Origin: Candidatus Gastranaerophilales bacterium
GTDB taxonomy: Bacteria; Cyanobacteriota; Vampirovibrionia; Gastranaerophilales; Gastranaerophilaceae
DNA: 64,000 nucleotides
Assembly: GCA_028693235.1 (NCBI GenBank)
Contig: JAQUVW010000001.1
Coordinates: 1 to 64,000 of the forward strand
Direction: 5' to 3'
Shown piece by piece: positions 1 to 7,892 of the stretch (the stretch's first letter is position 1; every line of letters begins with the position of its first letter). The notes under the pieces were generated by a model that saw only the letters and a list, made by a program, of their open reading frames with translations, ran no database searches and was not told the origin of the DNA. The translations under genes and the position numbers were made by a program.

Positions 1-470
1 CACAGCTAACGGAAATGGTGCACTTCGCTCCAACACAACAGGTTCTTATAACACAGCTAACGGAAATGAGGCACTTCGCTCCAACACAACAGGTTTTTAT
101 AACACAGCTAACGGAAATGGTGCACTTCGCTCCAACACAACAGGCCGTGATAACACAGCTAACGGATATCATGCTCTTTACTATAACACAATAGGTGCTA
201 ATAATACAGCTAACGGAAGTGGTGCACTTCGCTCCAACAAAACAGGTTTTTATAACACAGCTAACGGAAATGGTGCACTTTTTGCTAACACAACAGGTTT
301 TTATAACACAGCTAACGGAAATGGTGCACTTCGCTCCAACACAACAGGTTCTTATAACACAGCTAACGGAAATGAGGCACTTCGCTCCAACACAACAGGT
401 TTTTATAACACAGCAGTCGGTTTTCTTTCTCTTTATGCTAACACAACAGGAGAATTTAACACAGCTAACG
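1..470 (+). repeat. 51-bp in-frame tandem repeats
   Basis: Nine or so near-identical 51-bp units (17 codons), for example starting at bases 1, 52 and 103, encode the N-terminal visible part of the fibre protein. Identity between units is high at DNA level, including third codon positions, which points to recent expansion or gene conversion. The array runs off the left edge, so its true length is unknown. Confidence 0.85.
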
Positions 471-2197
471 GAATGATGGCACTTTTATACAATACAACAG
501 GCAATGAAAATACAGCTCACGGAGCTTCTGCTCTTAGCTCAAACACAACAGGCTCTTATAATACAGCTCACGGAAGTTATGCACTTCATTACAACACAAC
601 AGGCAATAATAATACAGCTCACGGACATGCTGCACTATACTCTAACACAACAGGAGAATCTAACACAGCTATCGGCTATCAATCCGCTATATACCAAACT
701 GGCAGCTACAATGTTGCGATGGGAACTAATGCTCTTTTTGGTGAAGAGGGCAAATCTGATGGCGGATACAATACTGCTGTCGGATATCAATCTCTACAAG
801 GCAACACAACAGGCGTTAGAAACACTGCTAACGGTGCTAACTCATTATTGTCAAATACAGAAGGGGGTTACAATTCAGCCTTAGGCTATCAATCCCTTTT
901 CTCAAATACTGCAGGACATAGAAATACTGCCCTAGGGTATAATTCTTTATATTCAAATGACACAACGTCTGATAATACCGCCATCGGTTATCAATCAGCT
1001 TTTTACCAAAAAGGTGATTACAATATTGCAATAGGTTCTAATTCCCTCTATGGAATAGAAGATGCCTCTAATGGCTCTAACAATATCGCTATCGGTTATC
1101 AATCACTCTTTAGCAGCCAAACAAACTCTTACAACATAGCTATAGGCTCTTATTCTCAGTTTAGCTACTCCCCTAAAACTAAAAATACTCAACAAGTTCT
1201 ATTAGGATTTGAAGATAAAGAAATAACTAATACAGCGATTGGCGAATACACATTATATTCTAACACTTCAGGCTACGGCAACGTTGCGATAGGGGGTTAC
1301 AGCTTATATTACAATAATCCGTCATCGGGAGTTGAAACAGCGAACTTCAACACAGCAGTCGGTTTTCTTTCTCTTTATGCTAACACAACAGGAGAATTTA
1401 ACACAGCTAACGGAATGATGGCACTTTTATACAATACAACAGGCAATGAAAATACAGCTCACGGAGCTTCTGCTCTTAGCTCAAACACAACAGGCTCTTA
1501 TAATACAGCTCACGGAAATTCTGCTCTTAGCTCAAACACAACAGGCTCTAATAACACAGCCGTCGGTTGTGTCGCACTTGGCTTCAACGAAACTGGTTCT
1601 AATAATGTTGGTATTGGATACAAAGCAGGAATCTCGGCTACAAGTACAGCAAATTATAAACTGTATATTGAGGGTAATGGCGAGACTTATTCGGGAGCGA
1701 GTGCCCTTTTATATGGTGACTTTAAAGCCAGAACTCTAAAAGTCAACGGAACTTTAACTTGCAAGACTTGGGGCGGAACGTCTGATGCCAGAATGAAAAA
1801 TGTGGGTGAAGAAAACAAAATCGGTCTGGAAAAAATATTACAACTAAAAGTCAAAGATTTTACCTACAAAGATGACAAAACCAAACGTCAACACATGGGT
1901 ATAATCGCACAAGAAGCTCGCAAAGTATTCCCTCGTGCGATTTTTGAAGCCGATGGAAACCAACAATATAAAAAATTATTGTATGTTGATACAAGCGAAA
2001 TCGTTTTCGCTCTCGTCAACTCCGTAAAACAATTGAACACAAAAATCGTCAATGCTGTCACCAGAATTGAAACTATTGAAAAAGAAAATACAAAATTGAT
2101 ACAAGAAAACCAAGAAATGAAAGCAAAAATTAAAAAACTGGAAAAACAAAACAACTCGTTTGAAAGGAGATTGGCGAAACTTGAAAAGGCAATGTAA
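2..2197 (+). CDS. Repeat-rich surface/fibre protein with C-terminal S74 peptidase (intramolecular chaperone) domain, 5' partial
   Basis: The frame is open from base 2, so the start lies before the window and 731 residues are visible. An ATG at 473 exists but is internal, because the same repeat continues upstream in frame. The protein is made of about 17-residue units of the type NTANGNGALRSNTTGSY, resembling the left-handed parallel beta-roll repeats of YadA/Hep_Hag adhesin heads. Around 1781-1798 the motif SDARMK gives the Ser/Lys pair expected for Peptidase_S74, the self-cleaving trimerisation chaperone of tail fibres and some bacterial surface proteins. A coiled coil rich in Lys and Glu closes the protein (about 2020-2190). 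I infer a trimeric secreted or surface fibre whose C-terminal ~138 residues cut themselves off. No phage genes are nearby, so a host surface fibre is likelier than a tail fibre. The export route is not visible. Confidence 0.85.
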   Translation, partial: TANGNGALRSNTTGSYNTANGNEALRSNTTGFYNTANGNGALRSNTTGRDNTANGYHALYYNTIGANNTANGSGALRSNKTGFYNTANGNGALFANTTGFYNTANGNGALRSNTTGSYNTANGNEALRSNTTGFYNTAVGFLSLYANTTGEFNTANGMMALLYNTTGNENTAHGASALSSNTTGSYNTAHGSYALHYNTTGNNNTAHGHAALYSNTTGESNTAIGYQSAIYQTGSYNVAMGTNALFGEEGKSDGGYNTAVGYQSLQGNTTGVRNTANGANSLLSNTEGGYNSALGYQSLFSNTAGHRNTALGYNSLYSNDTTSDNTAIGYQSAFYQKGDYNIAIGSNSLYGIEDASNGSNNIAIGYQSLFSSQTNSYNIAIGSYSQFSYSPKTKNTQQVLLGFEDKEITNTAIGEYTLYSNTSGYGNVAIGGYSLYYNNPSSGVETANFNTAVGFLSLYANTTGEFNTANGMMALLYNTTGNENTAHGASALSSNTTGSYNTAHGNSALSSNTTGSNNTAVGCVALGFNETGSNNVGIGYKAGISATSTANYKLYIEGNGETYSGASALLYGDFKARTLKVNGTLTCKTWGGTSDARMKNVGEENKIGLEKILQLKVKDFTYKDDKTKRQHMGIIAQEARKVFPRAIFEADGNQQYKKLLYVDTSEIVFALVNSVKQLNTKIVNAVTRIETIEKENTKLIQENQEMKAKIKKLEKQNNSFERRLAKLEKAM
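407..575 (+). repeat. 169-bp perfect in-frame duplication (copy 1)
   Basis: Bases 407-575 read identically to 1349-1517, 942 bp (314 codons) further on in the same gene. The copies stay in frame and break off mid-repeat, so recombination between them would delete or add 314 residues without a frameshift. Confidence 0.85.
1349..1517 (+). repeat. 169-bp perfect in-frame duplication (copy 2)
   Basis: Second copy of the block at 407-575 inside the fibre gene. After base 1517 the sequence diverges into the last few repeat units before the S74 domain. Confidence 0.85.
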
Positions 2198-2344
2198 TTA
2201 TCAGTGAACACACAGGCAATCTCTGCCGAGCTATAAACATAAATTGCCACGCTATTCTCGTAATTACGATAACTTTGATATTACTCTGACAAAATGAAAA
2301 TTGAATAAAAACCTGAACGAAACGGAAAAATTATTTTTCCAAAG

Positions 2345-2434
2345 TAATTCTTAAACAAGAGCTGAGTTATTAATGCTTTCTCAGCAAACTTTCAAACAAC
2401 TCTATGCCCATCGATTAGTCGAAGGGCTTTTTTT
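2345..2434 (+). ncRNA. Possible small structured RNA or long 3' UTR ending in a terminator
   Basis: About 150 bp after the fibre gene there is a hairpin (GCTGAG near 2361 pairing with CTCAGC near 2380), then an A/C-rich single-stranded stretch, then the terminator hairpin at 2406-2427. This spacing resembles an independent sRNA, but no clear promoter was found, so it may only be the 3' UTR of the fibre transcript. Confidence 0.25.
2406..2434 (+). terminator. Rho-independent terminator
   Basis: GCCC-a-TCGA / TCGA-a-GGGC stem with a TTAG loop, followed by seven T. It would end the fibre transcript or the candidate RNA before it. Confidence 0.65.
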
Positions 2435-2464
2435 ATGTGCTTTTATAATTGCTCTCATTTTCTT

Positions 2465-3007
2465 TTATAAGAAAAACCATCTGGCAACAATAATGGCTCC
2501 GACAATGCCGACAAAATCTGCCATTAAACCAGCAAGAAGTGCATATCTGTATTTTTTTATTCCGACTGCTCCAAAATACACAGCAAGTACATAAAAAGTA
2601 GTTTCGGAGCTTCCTAACATTATTGCTCCCAGTTTTGCAGGGTAAGATTCAACGCCATTAGCCTTTACGATGTCGGAAAATACACCTAAAGCAGCACTTC
2701 CTGACAAAGAGCGGACAATTGTTAGTGGTAAAATATCGGCAGGAATTTTTAGAACGTTTAGTATCGTTTTTAAATGAGAAGTTAGAAGTTCAATTGCTCC
2801 AGATGCTCTAAACATAGATATTGCTACAATAATTGCCACCAAATAAGGGATTATATTTACACTTACTTTTACGCCGTCTTTTGCCCCTTCAATAAAAGCT
2901 TCGTATATGGGTACTTTTTTAATAACTGCCCATCCTAAGATTAGCAATAGTATTGCAGGAAGTGTCCATAGGGAAATTATATCAATTATGGCTTTGATAT
3001 TATGCAT
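2465..3007 (-). CDS. spmB: Spore maturation protein B-like (nucleoside recognition/Gate domain) membrane protein
   Basis: A 180-residue integral membrane protein with about five hydrophobic segments and the Gate-domain pattern, including the stretch SGSAALGVFSDIV near the middle. Length matches SpmB. Its ATG lies inside the last codons of the preceding spmA gene (8-bp overlap), so the two are translationally coupled. In Bacillus, SpmA and SpmB affect spore core dehydration, but both occur widely in bacteria that do not sporulate, where the transported solute is unknown. No other sporulation gene is present here, so a transport role is more likely than a spore role. Confidence 0.85.
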   Translation of the reverse strand: MHNIKAIIDIISLWTLPAILLLILGWAVIKKVPIYEAFIEGAKDGVKVSVNIIPYLVAIIVAISMFRASGAIELLTSHLKTILNVLKIPADILPLTIVRSLSGSAALGVFSDIVKANGVESYPAKLGAIMLGSSETTFYVLAVYFGAVGIKKYRYALLAGLMADFVGIVGAIIVARWFFL

Positions 3008-3611
3008 TTTCTTCTACCTCATTTTCTTTAATTTGAGGCGGAAAAATCTTTTTTAAAATTTTAGCAATAAAAATTGCAGAGCAAAAAGCAAATGTTGTGA
3101 CAATAAGTGTCGGTACGATTATTTCAGTTGGATTTTTTGCTCCAAATCCTGCTAAAATGGCAATTACGGTTGCAGGAATAAGTTGAAAGCCTGCGGTGTT
3201 CATTGCTAAAAAAGTGCACATAGCATCTGATGCGGAAGATTTATTTATATTTTCTTTTTGAAATTCTTCCATAGCTTTTATTCCGATAGGAGTTGCTGCA
3301 TTTGCTAATCCCAAAGCATTTGCTGAAAAATTAAGTGCTACGTCACCAATGGCTTTACTTTCAGAATTGATTTCGGGAAACAGCCATTTTGCCACCGGTT
3401 GTATAATTTTTGATATGACCTTTATAATTCCGGATTTTTCAGCTATTTTCATAATCCCTAACCAAAAAACCATTACGCCCATAATTGCTAAAACAACGTC
3501 AATAGAGGTTTTAGCACCTTCTAAAATTGCATTTACAACATCAGGGAGTTTCCCCGTTATGGCTCCAATGATTATAGAGATAAAGATTAATAAAAACCAA
3601 ATAAAATTCAT
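3000..3611 (-). CDS. spmA: Spore maturation protein A-like (nucleoside recognition/Gate domain) membrane protein
   Basis: A 203-residue membrane protein beginning MNFIWFLLIF, with hydrophobic segments and the typical SpmA stretch around ALNFSANALGLANAATPIG and AMCTFLAMNT. It is the first gene of the spmA-spmB pair and overlaps spmB by 8 bp. The two proteins are known as a pair and probably form one membrane complex. The name is historical; nothing nearby suggests sporulation. Confidence 0.85.
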   Translation of the reverse strand: MNFIWFLLIFISIIIGAITGKLPDVVNAILEGAKTSIDVVLAIMGVMVFWLGIMKIAEKSGIIKVISKIIQPVAKWLFPEINSESKAIGDVALNFSANALGLANAATPIGIKAMEEFQKENINKSSASDAMCTFLAMNTAGFQLIPATVIAILAGFGAKNPTEIIVPTLIVTTFAFCSAIFIAKILKKIFPPQIKENEVEENA

Positions 3612-3731
3612 ATTGGGATTTTAACTCAAATTATAATTTTAACCTACCTTTTTTTGATGGATATTTGTTAAAAAGTGTATTGGAGTCAGTAATAGAGATT
3701 CAAGGTTTTATTTGTATTAGGAGCTTAAAGT

Positions 3732-3992
3732 TCAAGAACAAATTTAAAATGTCGTAGGGGGGACTTGCGAAGCTGCCATAGCAGCGAGTGCTCTTGAGTA
3801 AACGCCCCTATTTTGCTTGTCAAAATAGCGGGGTGAAAGTATAAGTCAAAGTTCAAGAACAAATTCAAAATGTCGTAGGGGGGACTTGCGAAGCTGCCAT
3901 AGCAGCGAGTGCTCTTGAGTAAACGCCCCTATTTTGCTTGTCAAAATAGCGGGGTGAAAGTATAAGTCAAAGTTCAAGAACAAATTCAAAAT
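3732..3992 (-). repeat. 121-bp tandem repeat carrying the 3' end of the adjacent tRNA-Leu
   Basis: Two full 121-bp units lie directly downstream of the tRNA gene, and the tRNA 3' end itself forms a third partial unit. The shared block, read on the minus strand, is the last 17 nt of the tRNA (CAAGTCCCCCCTACGAC) plus about 25 nt of trailer; starts on the plus strand are 3751, 3872 and 3993. Each unit also carries two hairpins, one GC-rich (CCCCGCTATTTTG / CAAAATAGGGG) and one GCTGC-TATG-GCAGC. This fills the 380-bp gap between spmA and the tRNA; no gene was seen in it. Confidence 0.85.
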
Positions 3993-4072
3993 GTCGTAGG
4001 GGGGACTTGAACCCCCATGAATTTCTTCACACGCCCCTCAAACGTGCACGTCTACCATTCCGCCACTACGAC
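3993..4072 (-). tRNA. tRNA-Leu (anticodon GAG)
   Basis: The minus strand folds into a complete class II tRNA: acceptor stem GTCGTAG / CTACGAC, D-arm with GGTAGAC, anticodon stem CACGT / GCGTG around loop TTGAGGG (anticodon GAG), short variable arm, and T-arm GGGGG-TTCAAGT-CCCCC. CCA is not encoded. The long variable arm and the GAG anticodon identify leucine. Confidence 0.93.
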
Positions 4073-4152
4073 ATAAATAGCTTCCAAGTTGTTGCTAAAT
4101 GTTGATTGTATTCATTTTAATATTAACAATTACTTTCGTCAATATATAAAAC

Positions 4153-4178
4153 AAAAGCTCTACTTCCATAGAGCTTTT
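4153..4178 (-). terminator. Terminator after the chemoreceptor gene
   Basis: Stem AAAAGCTCTA / TAGAGCTTTT with a six-base loop, T-rich on the minus-strand exit side. It sits between the chemoreceptor stop and the tRNA gene. Confidence 0.6.
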
Positions 4179-4200
4179 ATTCTATATTAATAATTTTTAT

Positions 4201-5643
4201 TTATTTAGTACCTTCGATGATATCTCTAAGATCATCAATTTGATTATTAAGTTCATGCGTTTGAGCAGCTAATTCTTGAGATGCTTCAGAGTTTGAGTCA
4301 GCGGTTTGAGCATTCATTTGAAGAACTTGTTCCATTTGATTAATAGCAGTTTGGATTTGCTGAACGCCAAGTAATTGTTCTTGGCTGGAAACAGATACTT
4401 CTTGAACAATTCCGTTTACTTTGTTTATTTCGTTGTCTATTTCATCGATAGCACCATATACTTCACTAGCGAGTTGAGAGCCTTCGTGGGAAAGTGAAAT
4501 ATTTTCATCAATTAATTTGGTTGTATCTTTAGCAGAGATTGTACTTCTTTGGGCAAGGTTTCTTACTTCTTCGGCAACTACGGCAAATCCTTTGCCGGCG
4601 TCACCAGCTCTTGCTGCTTCTACGGCGGCATTCAAAGCCAAAATATTTGTTTGGAAAGCAATTTCGTCAATCAGTTTAATAATTTTAGAAATTTCGTTAC
4701 TGGAATTATTGATTTTCTCCATTGCGTTCATCATTTGTTCCATTTTGTCATGTCCGGCTTTTGCTTTATCGGTAACTTGTTTGACGAGAACAGCTGCATA
4801 ATTACTGTTTTCGTTATTTTTCGTAATCATAGACGCTGATTCTTCAATAGTAGCTGCAATTTCTTGAATTGAAGCAGCTTGCTCATTGCTACCTTCGGCT
4901 AAGTTTTCACTGGACTTTTCAAGAGATAGCGAAGCTTGAGCCACTTGTTTGGCTCCATTTTCCATATCTGCGGTGATATTTGTCATTTCAGTAGATATTT
5001 TTTTAACAAATAATATTTGTGATAAAGCTATTAATACGGTTAAAAGAATTAGGTTAGCAAAAATTATAAGTGCTGTTAATTCAATGACAGTTTTGTCTAT
5101 TTCATCAACATAGACGCCTGTTGCGATTACCCATTTCCATTCAGGTATGTTTAAACTAGTAGATGTTTTTGGGTAGAACACGGATTTTGATTGTCCGGCT
5201 TTTGACCATTTATAGCTGATGTAATCGTGTTTATTGGCAAGTGCCATTGTGGTTAAGTCTTTAAAAAAAGGTTTACCGTCGGGATCTTTAATTATAGCAC
5301 CATCAGAGCCAATTGGGTTTATAGGGTGAACCAAAAATCTTACGTTATAGTCATTTACCCATACATAATTAGAGCCTTGATATCTAAAATTAGTTAAATC
5401 TTTCAAAGCCATTTTTTGGGCTTCTTCTTTAGTCAAAGAGCCTTGAGCAACTTGAGCTTGATAGCCTTTAATAACATTATTAGCAAGTTCAAGAATTTCA
5501 GAAGTCTTACTGTTCGCATCTTTTAACATAGATTGTCTTAGTTCAAAAACAGAAAAACAAGTTGTAATGATTACCAAAATCGTGCTTACAATAATCATAG
5601 CAATTGCAATTTTTTTGCCCAAAGAAATCTTTTTTCCGTTCAT
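4201..5643 (-). CDS. Methyl-accepting chemotaxis protein with a single Cache-type sensor domain
   Basis: A 480-residue transducer. TM1 lies at about 11-32, then a periplasmic region (about 33-180) with the sCache_2 look ([15 protein letters not shown], then [15 protein letters not shown]), TM2 at about 184-208, then the cytoplasmic signalling coiled coil. The invariant hairpin tip that docks CheA/CheW is present ([20 protein letters not shown]). There is no clear HAMP domain after TM2; the chain passes straight into the signalling helices. No che or flagellar genes are in the window. In an organism with pilin genes it could control twitching as well as flagella. The ligand is unknown; sCache domains often bind small organic acids. 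Confidence 0.9.
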   Translation of the reverse strand: MNGKKISLGKKIAIAMIIVSTILVIITTCFSVFELRQSMLKDANSKTSEILELANNVIKGYQAQVAQGSLTKEEAQKMALKDLTNFRYQGSNYVWVNDYNVRFLVHPINPIGSDGAIIKDPDGKPFFKDLTTMALANKHDYISYKWSKAGQSKSVFYPKTSTSLNIPEWKWVIATGVYVDEIDKTVIELTALIIFANLILLTVLIALSQILFVKKISTEMTNITADMENGAKQVAQASLSLEKSSENLAEGSNEQAASIQEIAATIEESASMITKNNENSNYAAVLVKQVTDKAKAGHDKMEQMMNAMEKINNSSNEISKIIKLIDEIAFQTNILALNAAVEAARAGDAGKGFAVVAEEVRNLAQRSTISAKDTTKLIDENISLSHEGSQLASEVYGAIDEIDNEINKVNGIVQEVSVSSQEQLLGVQQIQTAINQMEQVLQMNAQTADSNSEASQELAAQTHELNNQIDDLRDIIEGTK

Positions 5644-5787
5644 TTAATCACCCATTTAACCTAATACACTACAAGTTTAACATTATATAACTATAAGAAA
5701 CCAATGTAAAAATGTAAACACAATAATTATGTTATGTTTACCATTATATCATATTTTTCCAAAATTGATATATATCTTCCTATAGAA

Positions 5788-6756
5788 TTATAAATTTGGT
5801 TGAAATATCTTCAGATACTTTGAGTATCCTTTTTCTTGCATAAGTTCAATAGGAATAAATTTCAAAGCTTTTCCATTTATACAATATCTTTTCCCTCCGG
5901 TTTTAGTCGGACCATCGTCAAATAGGTGACCGAGATGAGAATCTCCAAAAGAGCTTTTAACTTCTGTTCTATGGAGTTTGTAGGTGTTGTCGGGTAATTC
6001 TTTTATAAATTTTTTATTAATGGGTTTTGTAAAACTTGGCCAGCCCGAGCCTGATTCATACTTGTCTTTTGATGAGAACAAAGGCTCTCCTGATACTATA
6101 TCGACATAGATACCGTCGCTGTTGTTTTTTAAAAATGGACTGCTAAAAGGTTTTTCTGTAAATTTTTTTTGTGTTATTTTGTAACTTTCGTCATCCAAAT
6201 TTGCTTTGATAGTAGCCATTGATGGTTTGAAATATTTGTTTATTTCATCTAAATTTACATGGCAGTATCCTGTTTTGTTTTTTTGAAGATATTTTTGGTG
6301 ATATTCTTCAGCCGAATAAAAATTTCTTAGTTTTTCTACTTCTGTCATTATTTTTGAAGGATAGTTTGGTTGGATTTCTTTTATTTTATCTTCAATTATT
6401 TTTCTATCTGCTAAATCGATATAATATACGCCGCTTCTGTATTGCGAGCCGACGTCGTTACCTTGTTTATTGAAGGATGTTGGGTCGATAATATCAAAAA
6501 AATGGTCTAATATATCTGCAAGGGGATGGATTTTTGGGTCATAGCTAAGTTTAACAACTTCAACGAAGCCAGTGGTTCCTGTTATTACATCGAGATAAGT
6601 TGGATTTTTAATATTTCCGTTTGCATAACCTACTTTTGTGTCTTTTATACCTTGAATTTTTGAAAAATAAGCTTCAATACCCCAAAAACATCCGCCTCCA
6701 AGGTAAATTATTTTTTCTTCACTTTTTATATCGTCAAATATTGAACCAAACAACAT
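5788..6756 (-). CDS. msrAB: Fused peptide methionine sulfoxide reductase MsrA/MsrB
   Basis: A 322-residue two-domain repair enzyme. The MsrA part (about 16-165) contains GGGCFWG with catalytic Cys23 and reduces S-methionine sulfoxide. The MsrB part (about 190-318) contains SGWPSFTKPI, GHLFDDGP and the catalytic RYCING, and reduces the R form. The two CxxC pairs that bind structural zinc in many MsrB proteins are missing (DIVS replaces the first), so this is the zinc-free type. There is no signal peptide, so it should act in the cytoplasm using thioredoxin. It is transcribed alone. A Fur/PerR-like box lies just upstream. Confidence 0.95.
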   Translation of the reverse strand: MLFGSIFDDIKSEEKIIYLGGGCFWGIEAYFSKIQGIKDTKVGYANGNIKNPTYLDVITGTTGFVEVVKLSYDPKIHPLADILDHFFDIIDPTSFNKQGNDVGSQYRSGVYYIDLADRKIIEDKIKEIQPNYPSKIMTEVEKLRNFYSAEEYHQKYLQKNKTGYCHVNLDEINKYFKPSMATIKANLDDESYKITQKKFTEKPFSSPFLKNNSDGIYVDIVSGEPLFSSKDKYESGSGWPSFTKPINKKFIKELPDNTYKLHRTEVKSSFGDSHLGHLFDDGPTKTGGKRYCINGKALKFIPIELMQEKGYSKYLKIFQPNL

Positions 6757-6772
6757 TATTATTTCCCCTTAT

Positions 6773-6790
6773 GTAATAATGATAACTATT
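6773..6790. promoter_or_regulatory. Possible Fur/PerR-type box upstream of msrAB
   Basis: The sequence GTAATAATGATAACTATT lies about 17 bp before the msrAB start and matches most positions of the Fur/PerR-family repeat GATAATGATAATCATTATC. AT-rich sequence produces such matches by chance, so this is a lead only. The oxidative-stress gene beside it makes a PerR-type role plausible. Confidence 0.3.
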
Positions 6791-6873
6791 GGGGTTATTT
6801 CTTTCAATACCGGTTAGGGTAATTTTAGCAAAAAAAATTTTGAGAGTTTTTATTATTTTAAAGTGAGGTTTTT

Positions 6874-7716
6874 ATGAAGATTACTGGCATTTCTTTTTGT
6901 AATTCTAAAATCGGGTTTAAAAGTACTTTGAATTCTGATACAAATCAAAGCGTGACATCTTCTCATGATATTATTAAAGTTCATATAGCAACATTGACCC
7001 CTGAACAATGTCAAGCGTATTTGGGCATAAAAAAAGCAGATTGTTTGCAAGCATGTGAAATTTCTCCGAAGGAACAAAATAAAGAATTAGCAGTTGAGGC
7101 AGTAAAATTTGTTAAAGATATGAAATTGAGGTCATCTTCGTGGATGGAGTTGCAAAATCCGATGATTAAATATGCTCCAACGGAAGAATATCAAACGGCA
7201 GCCTCTGATATAGCATATATGAATGCTCAACGTAGAAAATTGCCGATTGATGAATATGTCAAAATGACAAAAGAGCGTGTACCAATGCTTGGAGCAGGCA
7301 ATTGTTCAGATCAGGCGATATTGGCTGCCAATTATTTGATAGAAGAAAAAGGTGCGGAAAATGTTGGACTAGTTGCTTGTACAATGACAGGTCAAGATCC
7401 TTTCCATCCGAATAATACTGACCAGCACGTATTTGCTGTTTTGGGGCTCGATGACAATGCTGATTTGTCTAATCCTGAAACTTGGGGTGAAAATGCCGTG
7501 ATGGTTGACCCTTGGGCTAATAATGCTTTGCCGATTGTGCCTGATGAAAAAGGAACTTCCGGAATAAACAAACTCTATTCGACATTCAGAACAGGTAATA
7601 TGATTTTTGAGAATTATGCAAAATATATAGACAATACTAACGATAAGAACTCTCTATATAATTGGGATAATCATATATCTAAAATAAATCACCCCAAAAA
7701 AACATTGAACTTTTAG
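6874..7716 (+). CDS. Papain/transglutaminase-like Cys-His-Asp protein, candidate secreted effector
   Basis: A 280-residue protein with a GTGAGG ribosome site before the ATG. I do not recognise a named family, but the order of motifs is telling: AGNCSDQA (Cys144) starting a helix, DQHVFAVLGL (His185) on a strand, then VMVDPWANN (Asp212). The C...H...DPW arrangement matches the catalytic triad layout of papain-like and transglutaminase-like enzymes, including several effector proteins of intracellular bacteria. There is no classical signal peptide; the first ~30 residues are Ser/Thr/Asn-rich. It is a single gene with its own terminator. It may be a protease, deamidase or acyltransferase; the substrate cannot be told. 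The triad assignment is inference. Confidence 0.6.
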   Translation: MKITGISFCNSKIGFKSTLNSDTNQSVTSSHDIIKVHIATLTPEQCQAYLGIKKADCLQACEISPKEQNKELAVEAVKFVKDMKLRSSSWMELQNPMIKYAPTEEYQTAASDIAYMNAQRRKLPIDEYVKMTKERVPMLGAGNCSDQAILAANYLIEEKGAENVGLVACTMTGQDPFHPNNTDQHVFAVLGLDDNADLSNPETWGENAVMVDPWANNALPIVPDEKGTSGINKLYSTFRTGNMIFENYAKYIDNTNDKNSLYNWDNHISKINHPKKTLNF

Positions 7717-7762
7717 ATAAACATAGTATAATATATTTATTATCTAGGTTAGGATATAATTC

Positions 7763-7797
7763 AAAGCCAACAAATGTTGGCTTTTTGTTTGTTTTTT
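7763..7797 (+). terminator. Rho-independent terminator
   Basis: Stem AAAGCCAACA / TGTTGGCTTT followed by TTGTTTGTTTTTTT, directly after the papain-like gene. Confidence 0.75.
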
Positions 7798-7892
7798 TTA
7801 GCGAGATATAGTGAATCTCTGAATCTCTGAAAATGGCGTCACGAAGGCGAAATAATTTCACTTTGAATATACAAAGTCAATAAATTTTTAGT

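Noticed and set aside
1-470. CRISPR array
   Set aside because: The units are contiguous 51-bp coding repeats with no unique spacers, and they translate into one protein.
195-476. ORF in frame 3 within the repeat array (MLIIQLTEVVHF...)
   Set aside because: It is the shifted reading of the same 51-bp repeats; the frame-2 protein runs through it and into the S74 domain.
2373-2594. 73-residue ORF downstream of the fibre gene
   Set aside because: It runs through a terminator hairpin and into the spmB 3' end on the other strand.
2465-3611. Evidence of sporulation from spmA/spmB
   Set aside because: These genes occur in many bacteria that do not form spores, and no other sporulation gene is present.
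7829-7843. GAAAATGGCGTCACG shared with 34024-34038
   Set aside because: A single 15-base match between two intergenic spots; a match of this size can arise by chance in an AT-rich window of 64 kb.
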